Shown here: one piece after another, positions 11,935-24,148 of the stretch
Layout: each line of letters begins with the position of its first letter
How positions within the stretch are numbered: the first letter of the stretch is position 1
Source: Otatea glauca
Lineage: Eukaryota; Streptophyta; Magnoliopsida; Poales; Poaceae
Length of the DNA stretch: 64,000 nucleotides
Reading direction: 5' to 3'
Assembly: GCA_036346275.1 (NCBI GenBank)
Contig: CM070726.1
Location: 31,717,410-31,781,409 of the forward strand
The notes under the pieces: model-generated
Told to the model about the DNA's origin: nothing
Database searches by the model: none
What the model saw: only the letters and a program-made list of their open reading frames with translations
Position numbers and translations under genes: made by a program

Positions 11935-12420
11935 ATGCTTAGGGCCCAAGATGCAGTTTTTGAGAAACCTCAAGATGATCATTGGCATCTGAAGCCATTA
12001 TATTTGAAAGATCATATTAATGGCAAGCCAATATCAAGAATGTTGGCCGATGGTGTAGCGACTATCAATATGATGTTCTACACCACATGCAAAAAGTTTG
12101 GTAAGTCTGATGAATATCTTATTAAAACTAACATGATTTTAAATTATTTTAACAGGAGATCCCACTGAAGCAAAAGGGGTCATGGTGATAGAGCTAATAG
12201 TCGGTAGTAAAACATTATTGACTGCCTTTTTGTGGTTGATGCTAAAGGGAATTACAGTGTTATGTCAGGGCGAGATTGGATTCAAGCTAACAGCTGCCTC
12301 CCGTCGACCATGCATCAGACGCTCGCTTAATGGAACAGGGATAAGATCAAAGTGATTCATGCTGATACATCGGCTCATATAACAATGGCCAGTTCAGACA
12401 CAAATTAGCAACATGATGAT
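11935..12420 (+). pseudogene. pol: Retropepsin (protease) region of the Tat element
   Basis: The reading frame 11935-12168 contains LYLKDHINGKPISRML followed by ADGVATINMM, which corresponds to the active-site loop of Tat-lineage aspartic protease; the Asp-Gly pair is kept. The homology continues past a frameshift near 12165 (GDPTEAKGV, then SGRDWIQAN and ending near HADTSAH about 12375). Several stops interrupt it. The function would have been cleavage of the Gag-Pol polyprotein. 12420-12770 is a poorly conserved connector to reverse transcriptase in which nothing specific is recognised. Confidence 0.75.
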
Positions 12421-12769
12421 ACTGAGTGCATATCGGGTAAAGCCCTAGATGATTGTGATTTTATTTGCACCAACAAAAATAGGCTCATTCCGATCAACGC
12501 AAGACCGAGCAACTTGATCAGACAGGCGAAATTTTAAGCTGATGGAGTCCAAATCGCCAGTAAAGATTATACAAGATAAAATACGAAGCTATCACTAGAA
12601 AACAGATAGCTATGGGGCCATTGAAGATTTTCAAGGACTTAAGAAATTATGCTAAGGTTTCACGTTGACTGATTTAGTGGATAAAGTCGACGTAGGTGAT
12701 GGTGATAAAAAAGACCAACTTTTATTAGTTCAAAATTAGAAATAGATTATAAAAGAAAGTTGGTCAAGA

Positions 12770-13407
12770 TTTTGAGAATTATAAATATTATTTTGCTTGG
12801 GAATATCATGAGAAGCCTGGTTTGAGCCAACAGCTAGTTCAACATTGGCTACCAATAAAATTGGGTTATGGGCCATTTAAAAAATATCCTAGATGATTTA
12901 ATCTGGCCATGTATAATATAATAAAAGAGGATAATGAGCGATTATTGGAAGCTAAGTTTATCAGGCATTACCGTTATGCTGAGTGGATTTCCAATATTGT
13001 TCTTTTTATGAAGAAAAATGGTAAACTCAAGGTGTGTGTTGATTTTAGAGATTTGAATAAAGTCACACCTAAAGACACCTATCCGATGCATATAGTCGAT
13101 ATGCTTATTAATGCTGCATCGGGGAACAAGATTAATAGTTTTCTTGACGGTAATAGCGGATATAACCAAATATTCATGGCAGAAGTCGATATCCCTAAGA
13201 GAGCTTTCAGGTGCCCTGATGACATTCGGCTTGAAAAATGTTGTGCAACATATCAGCGTATCATGAATTTAATATTTCATGATTTAATCGACCATATCAT
13301 GGAAATTTATATCGATGATGTTGTTGTGAAATCCAAGGAAGATTTCCAGCATCTAGCCGATTTGGAAATAGTGTTGAAGAAGACAAAGGCACATGGCTTG
13401 AAGATGA
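12770..13407 (+). pseudogene. pol: Reverse transcriptase (N-terminal part) of the Tat element
   Basis: This is Ty3/gypsy reverse transcriptase. Motifs in order are PGLSQQLVQHWLPIKLG, KVCVDFRDLNKVTPKD, FLDGNSGYNQIFMAE (first catalytic Asp) and EIYIDDVVVKS (YIDD catalytic pair). From 12909 the frame is open for 166 codons up to the solo-LTR insertion. Between AFRCP and ATYQR about 12 residues expected in this family are missing or replaced, indicating a small internal deletion. The domain continues after the insertion at 14748. Confidence 0.88.
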
Positions 13408-14747
13408 TGAAGAGAAACGCGGTATGCTACGCTAGCACAAAAAAAAATCTACCGCATAACCAGAAAGCTACTCGCAAGAAGGGGATCATAGATTAGATTA
13501 CCACTAGACGCGCAGTTGCGGAATCCTTCGCGTGTCGATGTAGTGGATCGTCCTCGCCTCGCCGTGGATCGTCCTCCCACGCCACAGTCGCAGCAGCGTC
13601 ACCGCAGAAGTCCACACTCCAGGGATGGAATACTGTGCGTCGGTGTGCAAGCACCTGGTCGCTCGGCAGGGACAGCGAGAAGAGGAGGCTAGGGTTTCCA
13701 GTGAAACACTTCTAAACGGTGGAAAGCACACCCTGCGCCCACCCTCCTCCACTCCTTATATAGCCACAAGATGAAACCCTAAACCAGGGCCCATTAGTGT
13801 GCTAAGCCCACGAGGTCTATTAATTACGGATCCAATCCAAATTAATGCGTCCCAGCCAATTAAGTGTGTGACCCTGCAGGTTAACGTATGTTTGGACATG
13901 GATTCGGAAAACTCCTTTTCAATCCAATAGTTGGTAGCGGCTCCTTGCAAAGCATGCCAACTCCCAAACATACTACGATCAAATCGGACAGAACCTATCA
14001 AAAGTACTCATGTAATAATCCCTTTGCCAAGTATATGAAGATTGAACTCAATGCGAGAAGCATGTCATCCTTTGATGATTCAATCCATATATCATATCCG
14101 TGATATATTAATAAGTTGTGATTGACTCCTCAATCACGACATGGCCATGCACTTCCTTAATCATATCACACGAGTGGCCTTGTCATATATCTCCGTTTCA
14201 TTGGAGTGGCAAATTCCATCTTAACTGCTCACTTCCCTTTGCACGTTTCATAGTAAACATGAAAGCTACCTTTATAACTATCCGGTTAGGAAGTAGTGTT
14301 TGATAGCCCCAAGGAAAACTATTACACATGTAGGGAATATGGCAATCTCAGGTCTAAGGATCATACATCTACTATGTATGAGATACACTGATGACACATA
14401 AGAATGTAACATTCTCGCAGTGTCCCATGGCGGGTCTATCTAACCCATGTTCTTCAACATGCGTCCACAATGTATAGATGATATCTCCATATCCCATGAT
14501 CTATGAAGCATGATCATCGATCACTGCATGTGCTGATCTATTCATCGTTGTCCTATATGATGATATCCGATCAGAGATATTTATCGAATTATATCAATAA
14601 GTAAAGAGCTTCATAAGCAAGTCACATACTTGTTGACCAATACAATGATATACATTCATTGAACCAATAATCATATTATTATTCATAAACATAGTCATGT
14701 TACAATCATCTAAATGATTGCCTCAAGGGCATAACACTAACAGATGA
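13403..14747 (-). mobile_element. Copia-type solo LTR (13408-14742) with GATGA target repeats
   Basis: The 1335-bp LTR runs from tgaagagaaa at 13408 to cactaaca at 14742 and is flanked by a perfect 5-bp direct repeat, GATGA (13403-13407 and 14743-14747). On the minus strand it begins TGTTAGTGTTATGCCC and has a TATA-like TATATAAGG around 13756-13766, so it lies in reverse orientation. No internal Copia coding sequence or second LTR is present, so it is a solo LTR left by intra-element recombination. Removing it joins GLKM to NPYKA in the same reverse-transcriptase frame. Confidence 0.88.
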
Positions 14748-15125
14748 ATCCATACAAAGCAATTGAAGTCAATCAACAAATGGTCAAAGGTATAGCCAAT
14801 ACCAAACCACCAGCCTGCAAAAAGGATCTACAGAAGTTAATCGCCCAGATTAATTATTTACGGCGTTTCATTTCAAATATGTCTGGCTATATTGATTTGT
14901 TTACCCCATTACTAAAATTGAATGAAAATCAAGAGTTTGTTTGGGGAGCCGATCATCAGAAGGCTTTTGAAAGCATTAAGGAATATTTGTCCAAGCCTCC
15001 AATTTTGGCCGCACCTACGAAAGGTGTCCCATTTAAATTATATATATCGGCTAAAGAGGCGACAATAGGAGCTGTTTTGGCGCAGGAGATTGATGGCAAA
15101 GTGCGAATATTTTCTACCTAAGTCG
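14748..15125 (+). pseudogene. pol: RT end and first RNase H domain of the Tat element
   Basis: The frame resumes immediately after the solo LTR and is open to 15121. It shows the RT/RNase H junction typical of gypsy elements (KLIAQINYLRRFISNMSGY) and then the RT-type RNase H domain (FVWGADHQKAFESIK, ILAAPTKGVPFKLYIS, AVLAQEIDGKVR). About 20 residues that normally precede this point in the thumb region are absent, so the copy was already partly deleted there. Stops follow at about 15120-15290. Confidence 0.85.
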
Positions 15126-15289
15126 ATGGTTAATTGATGCAGAAACCAGGTATCCTTTTGTAGAAAAACTTTGCTTGTTATTATAATTTTCTTGCACAAA
15201 TTAAAGCATTATATAGCATCAGCTTGGAAAGTTGTTTGTAAAACTGATGTTATAAAATACGTGCTATCAGCTCCAATTTTATGTGTTCG

Positions 15290-15564
15290 ACTTGGCAAAT
15301 GGGCATATATGCTCATTGAGTTCGACTTAACATACGAATCAGCTAAGGCCATAAAGGGTCAGGCAATTGTCGATTTTATAACATGTCACGAAACTGATAT
15401 GAACACCGATCTAGTATCTGTTGCCCCTTGGAAATTGTTTTTTGATGGATCGGTATGCCGAGAAGGTGATGGTGTCGGAGTGGTGATAATTTCGCCAAAA
15501 GGATACAAGTTTCAGTTTGCGTTCAAGGTAAATGCAAGTGCTCTAATAATAAAGCTAAATATGA
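15290..15564 (+). pseudogene. pol: Second (archaeal-type) RNase H domain, first part
   Basis: The frame contains ESAKAIKGQAIVDFI followed by PWKLFFDGSVCREGDG and VVIISPKGYKFQFAF, the beginning of the additional plant aRNase H domain characteristic of Tat elements, with the catalytic Asp in the LFFDGS motif. The domain is cut at 15564 by the CACTA insertion within the conserved 'KAKY' region and continues at 28828 (EALLKGLQLLDNIG). Confidence 0.85.
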
Positions 15565-15605
15565 CAACTACTATAGAAAGGGTTATATTTTACTCCTCAT
15601 CATTG

Positions 15606-15776
15606 ACAGCTTTTAGATAAAACCATCCATGATATGTACTTAATATCACCGACGGTTTTAGGACAAAAACGTCAGTGATGACCTAGGTGACATCACAGAT
15701 AGTTTTAGAAAAAAAACCGTTTGTGAGGTGAACCTCATCACTGACGGTTTTTAGATAAAATCATCTGTTATGTTAC
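15606..15776. repeat. Left subterminal repeat array of CACTA-1
   Basis: Imperfect, often inverted copies of a motif like AAACCGTC(T/A)GTGATG occur here (for example near 15648, 15668, 15693, 15715 and 15738). In CACTA elements such arrays bind the TNPA protein. A TATA-like stretch (TATATAT at 15783-15790) follows at once, so the array also lies just upstream of the first gene. Confidence 0.75.
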
Positions 15777-16123
15777 CTAGGAATATATATGTAATACAGA
15801 GCCCGACGCACTTAGTGTTTTTAGGGTTTCGGGAGAACTTTTGAGGTGGCTACGGCTGTGAGGCGATCTGGTGAAAGGAGACCATTGATTTGGAAGGGTG
15901 ATTATAGATCCATTAGTTCTCAGTGATCTAAGGTTAGTAATTGGTTTTAATTGTATTATATTCAAGATCTAGCTTGGTAAACATAGAATTGATGAGGGGT
16001 TTAGATCTAGTTGTTCTTTGTGATCTAAGGTAGTAATTGGTTATAATTGCATTATAATCAAGATATAGCTAGCTTGGTAATGGGAGAATTGAAGACGCTT
16101 GGTTTAGGTATAGCTAGCTTGGT

Positions 16124-16355
16124 GGGTCTGTTTGGTTTGATGATAAATATGCCTTACTAAACCTTACAATATTTGGCATTACGAAATTTTGTCACCAAAA
16201 TGGCTACCAATGTTTTGGCCAAAGATTGGCACCAAGAGAGAAGGGAATCTTACGAAAATTTGGTAGCGAACCAAATACTTGCCAAATTTGACCAACGCTA
16301 CTAAAATTTGGTAAGACAAGTATTGGTATCCATTTGAAGCATACCAAACAAGCCT
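16124..16355. mobile_element. Small MITE between the CACTA-1 promoter and TNPD
   Basis: The terminus GGGTCTGTTTGG at 16124 matches, with 9 of 12 identities, the opposite-strand right end AGGCTTGTTTGG ending at 16355. The 232-bp interior is non-coding and shows further inverted similarity (TTGGTAGC / GCTACCAA-like words). No clear target duplication is seen, so the superfamily (Tourist or hAT) is left open. Confidence 0.5.
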
Positions 16356-16479
16356 GGCATGACTATGATTTAGGGTATGGTTTAGGTAGTTAATTTGTGC
16401 TCCAATTTAAGAATGTACACATGTGCACTTCTACTGTATTCTAATGTTTAACACTAATATTGTTATATGCGTAGCGTAG

Positions 16480-19400
16480 ATGGATCGAAGCTGGATGTAC
16501 GCTACGAACCGTGCGAGTGCTGACTACATTAATGGCGTCTCTACTTTCAAAAGAGCTGCAGAGGAGGATATATTGAATAAGTGGGTGTAATTTATGACTT
16601 GTCTATGTATTGACTGTGAGAATCTAAGGATGTTTGGAAACTCAGTGCAGATCGAAACACACTTGATTCTAAGGGGTTTCAAAAGGGGGTATACATGTTG
16701 AATCAGTCAGGTTAAGAGCAGATTCTAAAGGAAGCATGCAATACTGACATCGCTGACGAAGTCAATGATATGCCAGATGATATCGATTGTGCTTCCGATG
16801 AGGACATATTGCACGATGATAATCTACATCAGATGTTGCGCGATGCAGATGGGAACCATGATGAGAGCGAGAGGGCATGGTAAATTACAGTGCTTGATGG
16901 ATGACTCAAAGAAACCTTTGTTTTCGGGCTGCAAGTCTGAATACATAAGGTTGTCGTCCATGCTTGAACTGCTAAAATTGAAGGCAAGAACAGTTGGTCC
17001 AACAAGAGTTTCACGACGTTGTTAGGTCTATTAGTGAACATGCTTCTGAAGGGAAACGAGTTGCCGACAACCACCTACAAAGCCAAGAAAATTCTTTATC
17101 CCTTGCGAATGGAAGTAGAAAGAATACATGCTTGTCCGAATGACTGTATCCTCTACCGTAAAGAGAACACAAACTTGCATGCATGTCGGGTGTGCAACGC
17201 ATCCTGATACAAGCGTAAGAATCAACTAGATGACGATGGCGAAGGCATCGAGGTTAAGAAAGGACATCCTGCTAAGGTGGCGTGGTATCTTCCTATAATT
17301 CCCTGTTTCAAACGTTTATTTGCCAACCCATGGGAGGCAAAACTGCTGCGTTGGCACTCGAAGGAGCGTAAGAATGATGGAATGCTAAGACACCCGTCTA
17401 ATTCTTCCCAGTGGAGAAACATTGATAGGAGGTTTATAAAATTTGGTGCGGAATCGAGGAATATAAGGTTTGGATTGAGTACAGATGGAATGAATCCTTT
17501 CGGTAACATGAGCAACCGACAACTGGGGAAGTACATTTTATTGTCCATACTTATCCAAGGGCTAAGGCAACTGGGGAATGACGTTGATGTGTACCTAGCA
17601 CCATTGGTGGAAGATCTAAAAATACTATGGGTTCATGGGGTACAATTGTGGGATGCATACAAACAAGAGAAATTCAATTTACACTACTTGTTGTTCTGCA
17701 CCATAAATAATTATCCTGTCCTTGCTAACCTGTTAGGCTATAGTACAAAAGGAGCAAAAGCATGTACTCACTGCTTAGATGATACCGAGAGTGTGTGGTT
17801 GAATCACTAGAGCAAAACCATGTACATGTGTCACTGTAGATTCCTTCGGAGGAATCACCTATACCGCAAGGTTAAGAAACAATTTGACGGAAGGAACGAG
17901 GACGATTTAGCTCTAAGGCCTTTAAGCGGGAGATCTGTTTATGATATGGTTAAGTATTTGGATGTTGCGCTTGAAAAGAGACGTAAATTGAGGACCCGTG
18001 AGAGGAGCATATGGAAGAAGAGATCAATATTTTAGGACCTATCTTATTGAGAGCACCAAGAAGTTCACCACTGCATTTACATCATGTACGTAGAGAAGAA
18101 TGTTTGTGATAGCTTGATTAGTCTCTTATTGAACATTAAGGGAAAAACAAAGGACGGTATCAACGCACGGCTTGACTTGGCTGATATGGGCATCAGACCT
18201 AAGTTAGCACCGAAAGAGACCGATAAAGGCCTAAGTACATGAACATGCTTTTTACACTCTGTTCAAGACCGAGAGAACTGAACTATGCCAGTGCTTGCAT
18301 GGTATGCAAGTTTCGTCCGGTTACTCCTCCAACATGAAGACACTTGTTTCGATGCAGGATTTAAAATTAATTGGCATGAAGTCTCATGATAGCCATGTGC
18401 TGATGACACAAATGCTCCCTGTCACAATTAGAGTATCTTGTCGACCAAGGTCCAAGAGACAATCATGAGACTGTGTTATTTCTTTAACACAATTGCTCTA
18501 AAGGTCATCGATCCCAAGGACTAGATGCTCTACAGGGCGAGGTGGTCATGACTCTGCGTAATGTTGAGATATATTTCCCTCAGCCTTTTTCGATATCATG
18601 GTCCATCTCATTGTTTACCTTGTGAGGGAGACAAAGGTGTGTGAACCCGTGTTCCTATGTTGGATGTACCCATTTTAGAGATACATGGGAATTCTCAAGT
18701 CCTACGTACAGAACCGATCTCGGCTAGAGGGTAGCATTGTCGAAGGTTATACAAACGAAGAGGTCGTCAAGTTCTGCATCGATTATATGGCTCAGGTCAA
18801 ACCGATAGGTGTGCCTCGATCTCGCCATGAAGGGAGGCTCGAGGGTATCGGGGCCATCGAAAGGAAAGCAATGACGCCTGATCCGGTTGCCTACGCTGAA
18901 GCCCACTTCACGATTTTGCAACACATGGCTGTAGTGTCCCTGTATATCGAAGAGCACAAGCACACGGCGCAGTACGAGTCTTGGATCAGGGGAAAACACA
19001 ACCTTCAGTCCAACAAATGGTTGAAAGAGCGACCCATCATTGGGAGCTCGTCAGGTGTCATGATAAGCTGACCTGGTTGGCAAAAGGGCCAACATTTACA
19101 GTTGTCACATGGAAAGGATAGAACTTAAATGGGTACACATTTTACACTAAAGATCAGGATATGAAGAGCACAATCAGAATAACAGTGTCCGCATTGATGC
19201 ATTCAATACCGCTGGGTCAACGAGGAGCTCTTTTATGGGTTCATAGAGGAGATTTGGGAGCTTGACTACATACTATTCAAGATCCCCTTATTTTGGTGCC
19301 ATTGGGTTCACCTCTAGCAGGTGAGGGTTGACAAGTACTGTGTTATCACTGTGGACCTCGAATGTGTTGGATATCAAGATGAACCGTTCATACTCGCTAA

Positions 19401-19617
19401 CCAAATTGTTCAAGTCTTCTACGTACCCGACCCATCCAACAAGCAGCGCCACGTAGTTCTTTAAGGAAAAAAGAGGATTGTCGAAATTGAGAATGTAGTA
19501 GATGAGGAAGTGTACAATCAATTTGTTGGGTTGCCTTCTATCGGAAACACCATCACGGTCCAAGAAGACAACCTGAGAAATCTAGCTACACACGCGTCGA
19601 TTATCATGAAGGGTTAA
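16480..19617 (+). pseudogene. TNPD-type CACTA transposase (Transpos_assoc, Tnp2, DUF4218, DUF4216)
   Basis: This is the catalytic transposase of CACTA-1. From ATG at 16480 it reads MDRSWMYATNRASADYINGV, the conserved transposase-associated N terminus, with a zinc-binding CLCIDCEN segment. The Transposase_21/Tnp2 core follows: GCKSEYIRLSSMLELLKLKA (about 16929), a frame from 17019 with YPLRMEVERIHACPNDCILY, and a clean stretch 17277-17810 (AWYLPIIPCFKRLFANP, NIRFGLSTDGMNPFGNMS). About 25 residues are deleted after GNMS. The DUF4218 region follows (18685-19071; RSRLEGSIVEGYTNEE). DUF4216 comes last (about 19130-19617; YTFYTKDQDMKST, DEEVYNQF). At least ten stops or frameshifts separate these blocks. 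Confidence 0.88.
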
Positions 19618-19873
19618 TTTTTATATAAAAGAATAAGCAAGTGGAGTTATGAGGAGGTGTCGTCATGTTTATTTGTCATGTGTAAAATGCTGAATTTATA
19701 AGCAAGTGGATGATTGTGATGAACTTTGCAAAACCTACAGTGCATATCTATATATTGATTGTGATCAATTGCTAACATACTAACCTTTATGATTTTGGCA
19801 TAAAATCAAGTTGAAATTCTATTGAAAATATTAAAAGCAAATTGTCAGTGTGATCCAGAATGATATATTTTAA

Positions 19874-19990
19874 GTCGGTGATGAAAGACATCACACACAA
19901 TTCTATTCTAGAACCATCTATGATGTGTCGTCACAGACGGTTCTATGTGATGTAGGCTACATCACAGCATCACTATAAATATAACCGTGC
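19874..19990 (+). promoter_or_regulatory. Internal motif array and promoter of the second CACTA-1 gene
   Basis: The stretch repeats the same motif family as the element ends (TCGGTGATGAAAGACATCAC, GAACCATCTATGATG, CACAGACGGTTC). It is followed by a TATA-like CTATAAATATA at 19972-19983 and then CCCTAGCCTCCCGC, a typical GC-rich leader. The arrangement copies the left end, so the second gene appears to have its own promoter under the same binding motif. The regulatory role is inferred. Confidence 0.5.
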
Positions 19991-22176
19991 GTATCATCTC
20001 TTCAAACCCTAGCCTCCCGCACGCTGCGTCTCTCCCAAACACATGCGACCTCCTCCTCCCACGCGGCGACCTCCCCCTCAGCGACCTCCTCCTCCTCCCT
20101 AGTGGCGACCTCCAACTACTCTCCTGCGGCAGCCTCCTCCCTCCGGTGACCCCCTCCTCTGAGGAGGCCTGCCCCTCGGGGACCTCCTCCTCCCCCTCGG
20201 TGACCCCTCCCCCACGGCGGCCCCCGGCGAATCCATCCTCCCCGCGAGTACAAGGTAATCACTTTTGTTGTTAATCACTGTTGAATATATTTTGTCACTA
20301 AGTAGAAATTTTACCATCGATTTTTAGAATCACCGTTGGCAAATACAATAGATGAGGGTTTCTACATCTTTGATAAAGACAAAAACACAAATTTTAGTAG
20401 AAGTGTTGATAAAATGGAAAACTTATCGGTCATTTAGTTAGTAAGCACCAAGAATTTTATAGAATTTCGGCCATTTGTTTCTGCCCATCGAGAAAATTTG
20501 TATATCTTGTAGGTCTTAATTAGAGTGAAAACATATTTAGGTGAAGCAGCCGTTTCATTTCCACTTGTTCGCTGTTGCATGAATCCCAAGGCAAACAATC
20601 ATGTCAAATGTGAACTACATGATGTTGCACATTCGAGAACTACACATTTTTATATAGACACTATTCGTGGGGGTTGAGGTTTAAACATCTCTTTTAGACA
20701 AAATCTGCTGAAGTACATGGTTGGTAGAGTACAGAGTATGGGTACTACACGATCTTCTAATTTGGGAGTTTTCCAAGCTCCTTAGTTTTCATAGACTCCA
20801 ATCGCATCCAAGAAAACGCGGAATATTTTCTTGTGCGGAATATATTTCTTGTGATGAAACACATAATTACTTTAACTTTATTAATTGTCTCTAAAACCGA
20901 CAAGCTGTGATGTAATCATAAATGACAATCCCTTCATTTCATTTTATAAGGCATCCATGAGTTTTGAAAGCCAAACTTTGTAAATTTTTATCTACAATAG
21001 TATATAGGTTTAGTAACTAAAAACCTGAACTAATAGAAATATTGCATATTAATTACATTCATACAATTGTAAATTTATAGTACTGTAAAAACTTAACGAT
21101 CAAAGTTTAATTTGATGACATATCGTGCCGGATCGAACCACGTCTTACATTTTGCAATAGAGGGAGTATGAAAGATTAGCTAAAACATAATTATAGTATT
21201 TTACCCTTTCATGAAATCAAAACTCACACACGTGGGGAAATGTAGCTATCAAAGAGGGACAATAATTGTTTAAATGATTGGTTCTTCATAATTTAACAGT
21301 ATTGAATTCTTAGTTATCCATAGCCAGACTGACAGAGATAGTTGATAAAGTAAACAATAGAACTACGTAAAAAAGAACATAAAGCAAGACAATGCTTAAA
21401 ATACACAAAAAGCTGGACCAAATCAAGCACTAAAAGAAACATAATTTATGTTGCGGAACTTGAGATACGCATTAAAGTAGCCAACTATTTTGCAGTAGTA
21501 TTCATATAGAGATTCATCAATGGTTTGGAGGAATAGGCATATTCCTCCAATTGTGCATACAGGTAGTTGCATAAGGTGGAAACACAGTTAACCAAGCATA
21601 TGCACCAATAGAGCAGAGCAAAACATGCACATAAAGTAATAGCTAGCACAAAAATATTATTTTTATTTATATTATACCATCAAAGGCAGTATCTGAAACT
21701 ATGCAAACGGACTCCTTGATGTCACTAGCAATAACTCTCCGCGATACAGATGAAGCATCATCATTAAAGGCATCTAGACAAAATTAAACAACATAGAACA
21801 AGAATCAAAGATTCATCAATGAACATACAATGCAGACCTGTAACTCTCGGTCATGTTTGGATAATTAAGCTCTACACCCTGAAAAAGACAAACATGGACT
21901 CACATAATTAATAATGCATTGTTTACCTTACATTTGTCATAGAAAACAAGGTCTATGAACAAGTTTACAAATCAGTATACTCTTATCGAACATTTGTGAA
22001 ATCAAATCTCTCCAACATTTCTTTTTTCTGATCTGAACTCTTAAAATGACTGCATGAACTCCGTGTTCTTTTTCCTTTAACCAGAGTAGGTCAATGAGTA
22101 GTGGATTGCATTATATCTAATGAACAACTTGAATTTTGACTATTTTATTCCCTTTTTGTCAATTGAGTCATATCTA
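19991..22176 (+). other. Leader or intron region before the TNPA-like gene
   Basis: 20047-20240 is a C-rich degenerate repeat of GCGACCTCCTCCTCC-like units, ending at a possible donor GGTAATCAC (about 20253). The rest, to 22176, is AT-rich and non-coding and probably represents a long intron of the second gene. It hosts a Stowaway-type MITE, listed separately. Confidence 0.4.
20928..21166. mobile_element. Stowaway-type MITE
   Basis: The right end reads, on the minus strand, CTCCCTCTATTGCAAAATG and is followed by TA at 21167-21168. The left end at 20928 (ATCCCTTCATTTCATTTTAT) matches it at about 17 of 25 positions. The 239-bp size, AT-rich non-coding interior and TA target are typical of Stowaway elements. 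The left TA has decayed to CA. Confidence 0.7.
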
Positions 22177-24109
22177 ATGAAGATGACGTCCCTTCAATCC
22201 TCGTTGTCGAATGGATTTGATGAGCTGAAGATAGAAAAACCAAGGCGCGGTCCAAGAGGCGTAACTAAAAGGCTCTAGAGCTGATATATCATCACGGCGG
22301 TCAATCTGCAGGACAGGACCCCTGCCCAACCTTCAAAGGCAGTGAACGCATTCTAGAGCTTGTACGGGATAGTTAGATGGGAAGGGGTCCCATCACCTGT
22401 CTATCCTAGAAGTCACTGAACGACGAGGAGCGCAATAATATAGTGACAGAAATTTTTGTATCGTTCGAGATCCTGTATGATGTCGTGGGCTTAGTGCGAC
22501 GATATGCATTGCTAGAGGTGGGAAAATCATGGAAGAACTTCAAGAGCACGCTTGTCACAAATTATGTCAAGAAGGAAATGACTCTATTATCTAAGTATGG
22601 TTTTATTGACGAAGCCGTATGGCAACAATTTGTTGAGATGAAGACGGCAGAAGAATTCGTGTGTCAAAGTGAAGTCCACAAGGACCTCCAGGCCCAGAAC
22701 AACCACCCCCCACAGACTCGGCACCGCTGGGTACGCGAGTAAGTGCAAGCAATGGAGGAGGGAGGACGAGGAGGCACTTCTAACTGAGGCGTCCATGCCA
22801 TTTGCCCCGATCGTAGACCCACACCCCCGAAACTGGCCTAGAGCAAGGTCAAACACCACGTCTACGGGCACCGTGTCCTTCAGGAACCCCGCAGACGAGG
22901 AAGTGTCCCAATGCCTGGTAAGATATCAAACAACGTAGTTTGTAATTGCTTCATAATTATAAGTGACATGACATGTCGGGCTCTTGCAGGTCACGTTGAG
23001 TTCAGAACAATCGCAAGCCTCTTTCTGGCCGGATAGGGAGAAAGATGTACTATCAACGGCTTTGGGAAGCAAGGAGCACCCAGGTCGCACGCGAGGCTTG
23101 GGTGTTTTTGCTCCCTGGAAAATGGGATTCCCACATGACTCGACACATACCAGAGTAGGAAAAGGGCTAAAGCCGAGCGTGAGGAATGACTAATAGCTTC
23201 CATTAAGGAAGAGCTTAAGGAACATATTGAGGTAGGGCTGAAAGCGCAATTTGATGAAAAGCTAAGAAACCTTGAGGAAAGGTGGAACCTAAGGGTGGTT
23301 GTGGAAAAACTCACACAGACCGTGTATGCGCCAGAAGCACCGACGCAGATCAGCCCCACTAACCGACAGAGCAGCTGCGCGTCCACCCCCTGAGACAGAC
23401 ATACACAACGTCAAATTTGCTGTCGATGACATCCAGTAATACATAAGTCTGGAATACTCCGTACATAGAATATGTTAGACATCTTAGCTAATTGTGTACT
23501 GTTATGTAGGAGGCCAAGCCGTGCAAGCTCCAAGTGAGGCATGCCGATGCTCTCTTCCCCTGCAGGCTGGATGGCGGCGCGTGTATCCAACCAGTGAAGG
23601 GGTTACCTGGTAGCGTTGGGTTACGCGAAGGTCACTGTGGACTACGTACATGAATCTTTCAAGCCCATCCCGCTGGATATGCCCCCAAACAACGAGATCG
23701 TGACACTATAGGATACCATTGATACATTCATCCAGTGGCGCAAGTGGGACATCTTCATCGATGATCGTCTTCCTGCACCGTAGCAACATGTAGAATATGA
23801 TCCACCTGCTGCATAGCTACCAGCGCCATTGGAGCCACCAACTGCACCGAAGCAGGCCACCAAATTCGCTATCGCGCCCAGAGCATCAGTGTAGGCTGAT
23901 ACAACATTTTGTGCCCACTCCTCTCCCGTGAAGACAACCAAAAGTGGAAAGGGAGACAAGGGGAAATCCAAGCAGATTATGAATATGAATATGCCCCGTT
24001 GGCCCAGATATTCAAACTAGGAGAGCCTTTAGTAACGGAAGAGGGACTACAAGAACTTTCAACGGCTTCCATTAGATTGCATGATTGGTACATAGAACAA
24101 GCAAAATAG
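22177..24109 (+). pseudogene. TNPA-like CACTA protein (Transposase_24 type), broken
   Basis: This is the second gene of CACTA-1, probably the DNA-binding partner. A candidate ATG is at 22177. Recognisable blocks are KSWKNFKSTLVTNYVKKEM (about 22525), WQQFVEMKTAEEFV and, after a frameshift in the C tract at 22706-22711, PHRLGTAGYASKCKQWRRED. PHPRNWPRARSN and VSFRNPADEEVSQCL follow. An intron with GT at 22919 and CAG near 22990 precedes SSEQSQASFWPDREKDVLS, TRGLGVFAPWKMGFPHD and a charged segment (ELKEHIEVGLKAQFDEKL). The C-terminal part (23640-24109) has DTIDTFIQWRKWDIF and ends LHDWYIEQAK. Multiple stops are present. The gene continues after the solo LTR with an Ulp1-like domain. Confidence 0.78.
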
Positions 24110-24148
24110 CCGGTGGCAAAATGCATAATAAGTATCTTGATCAGTTTC

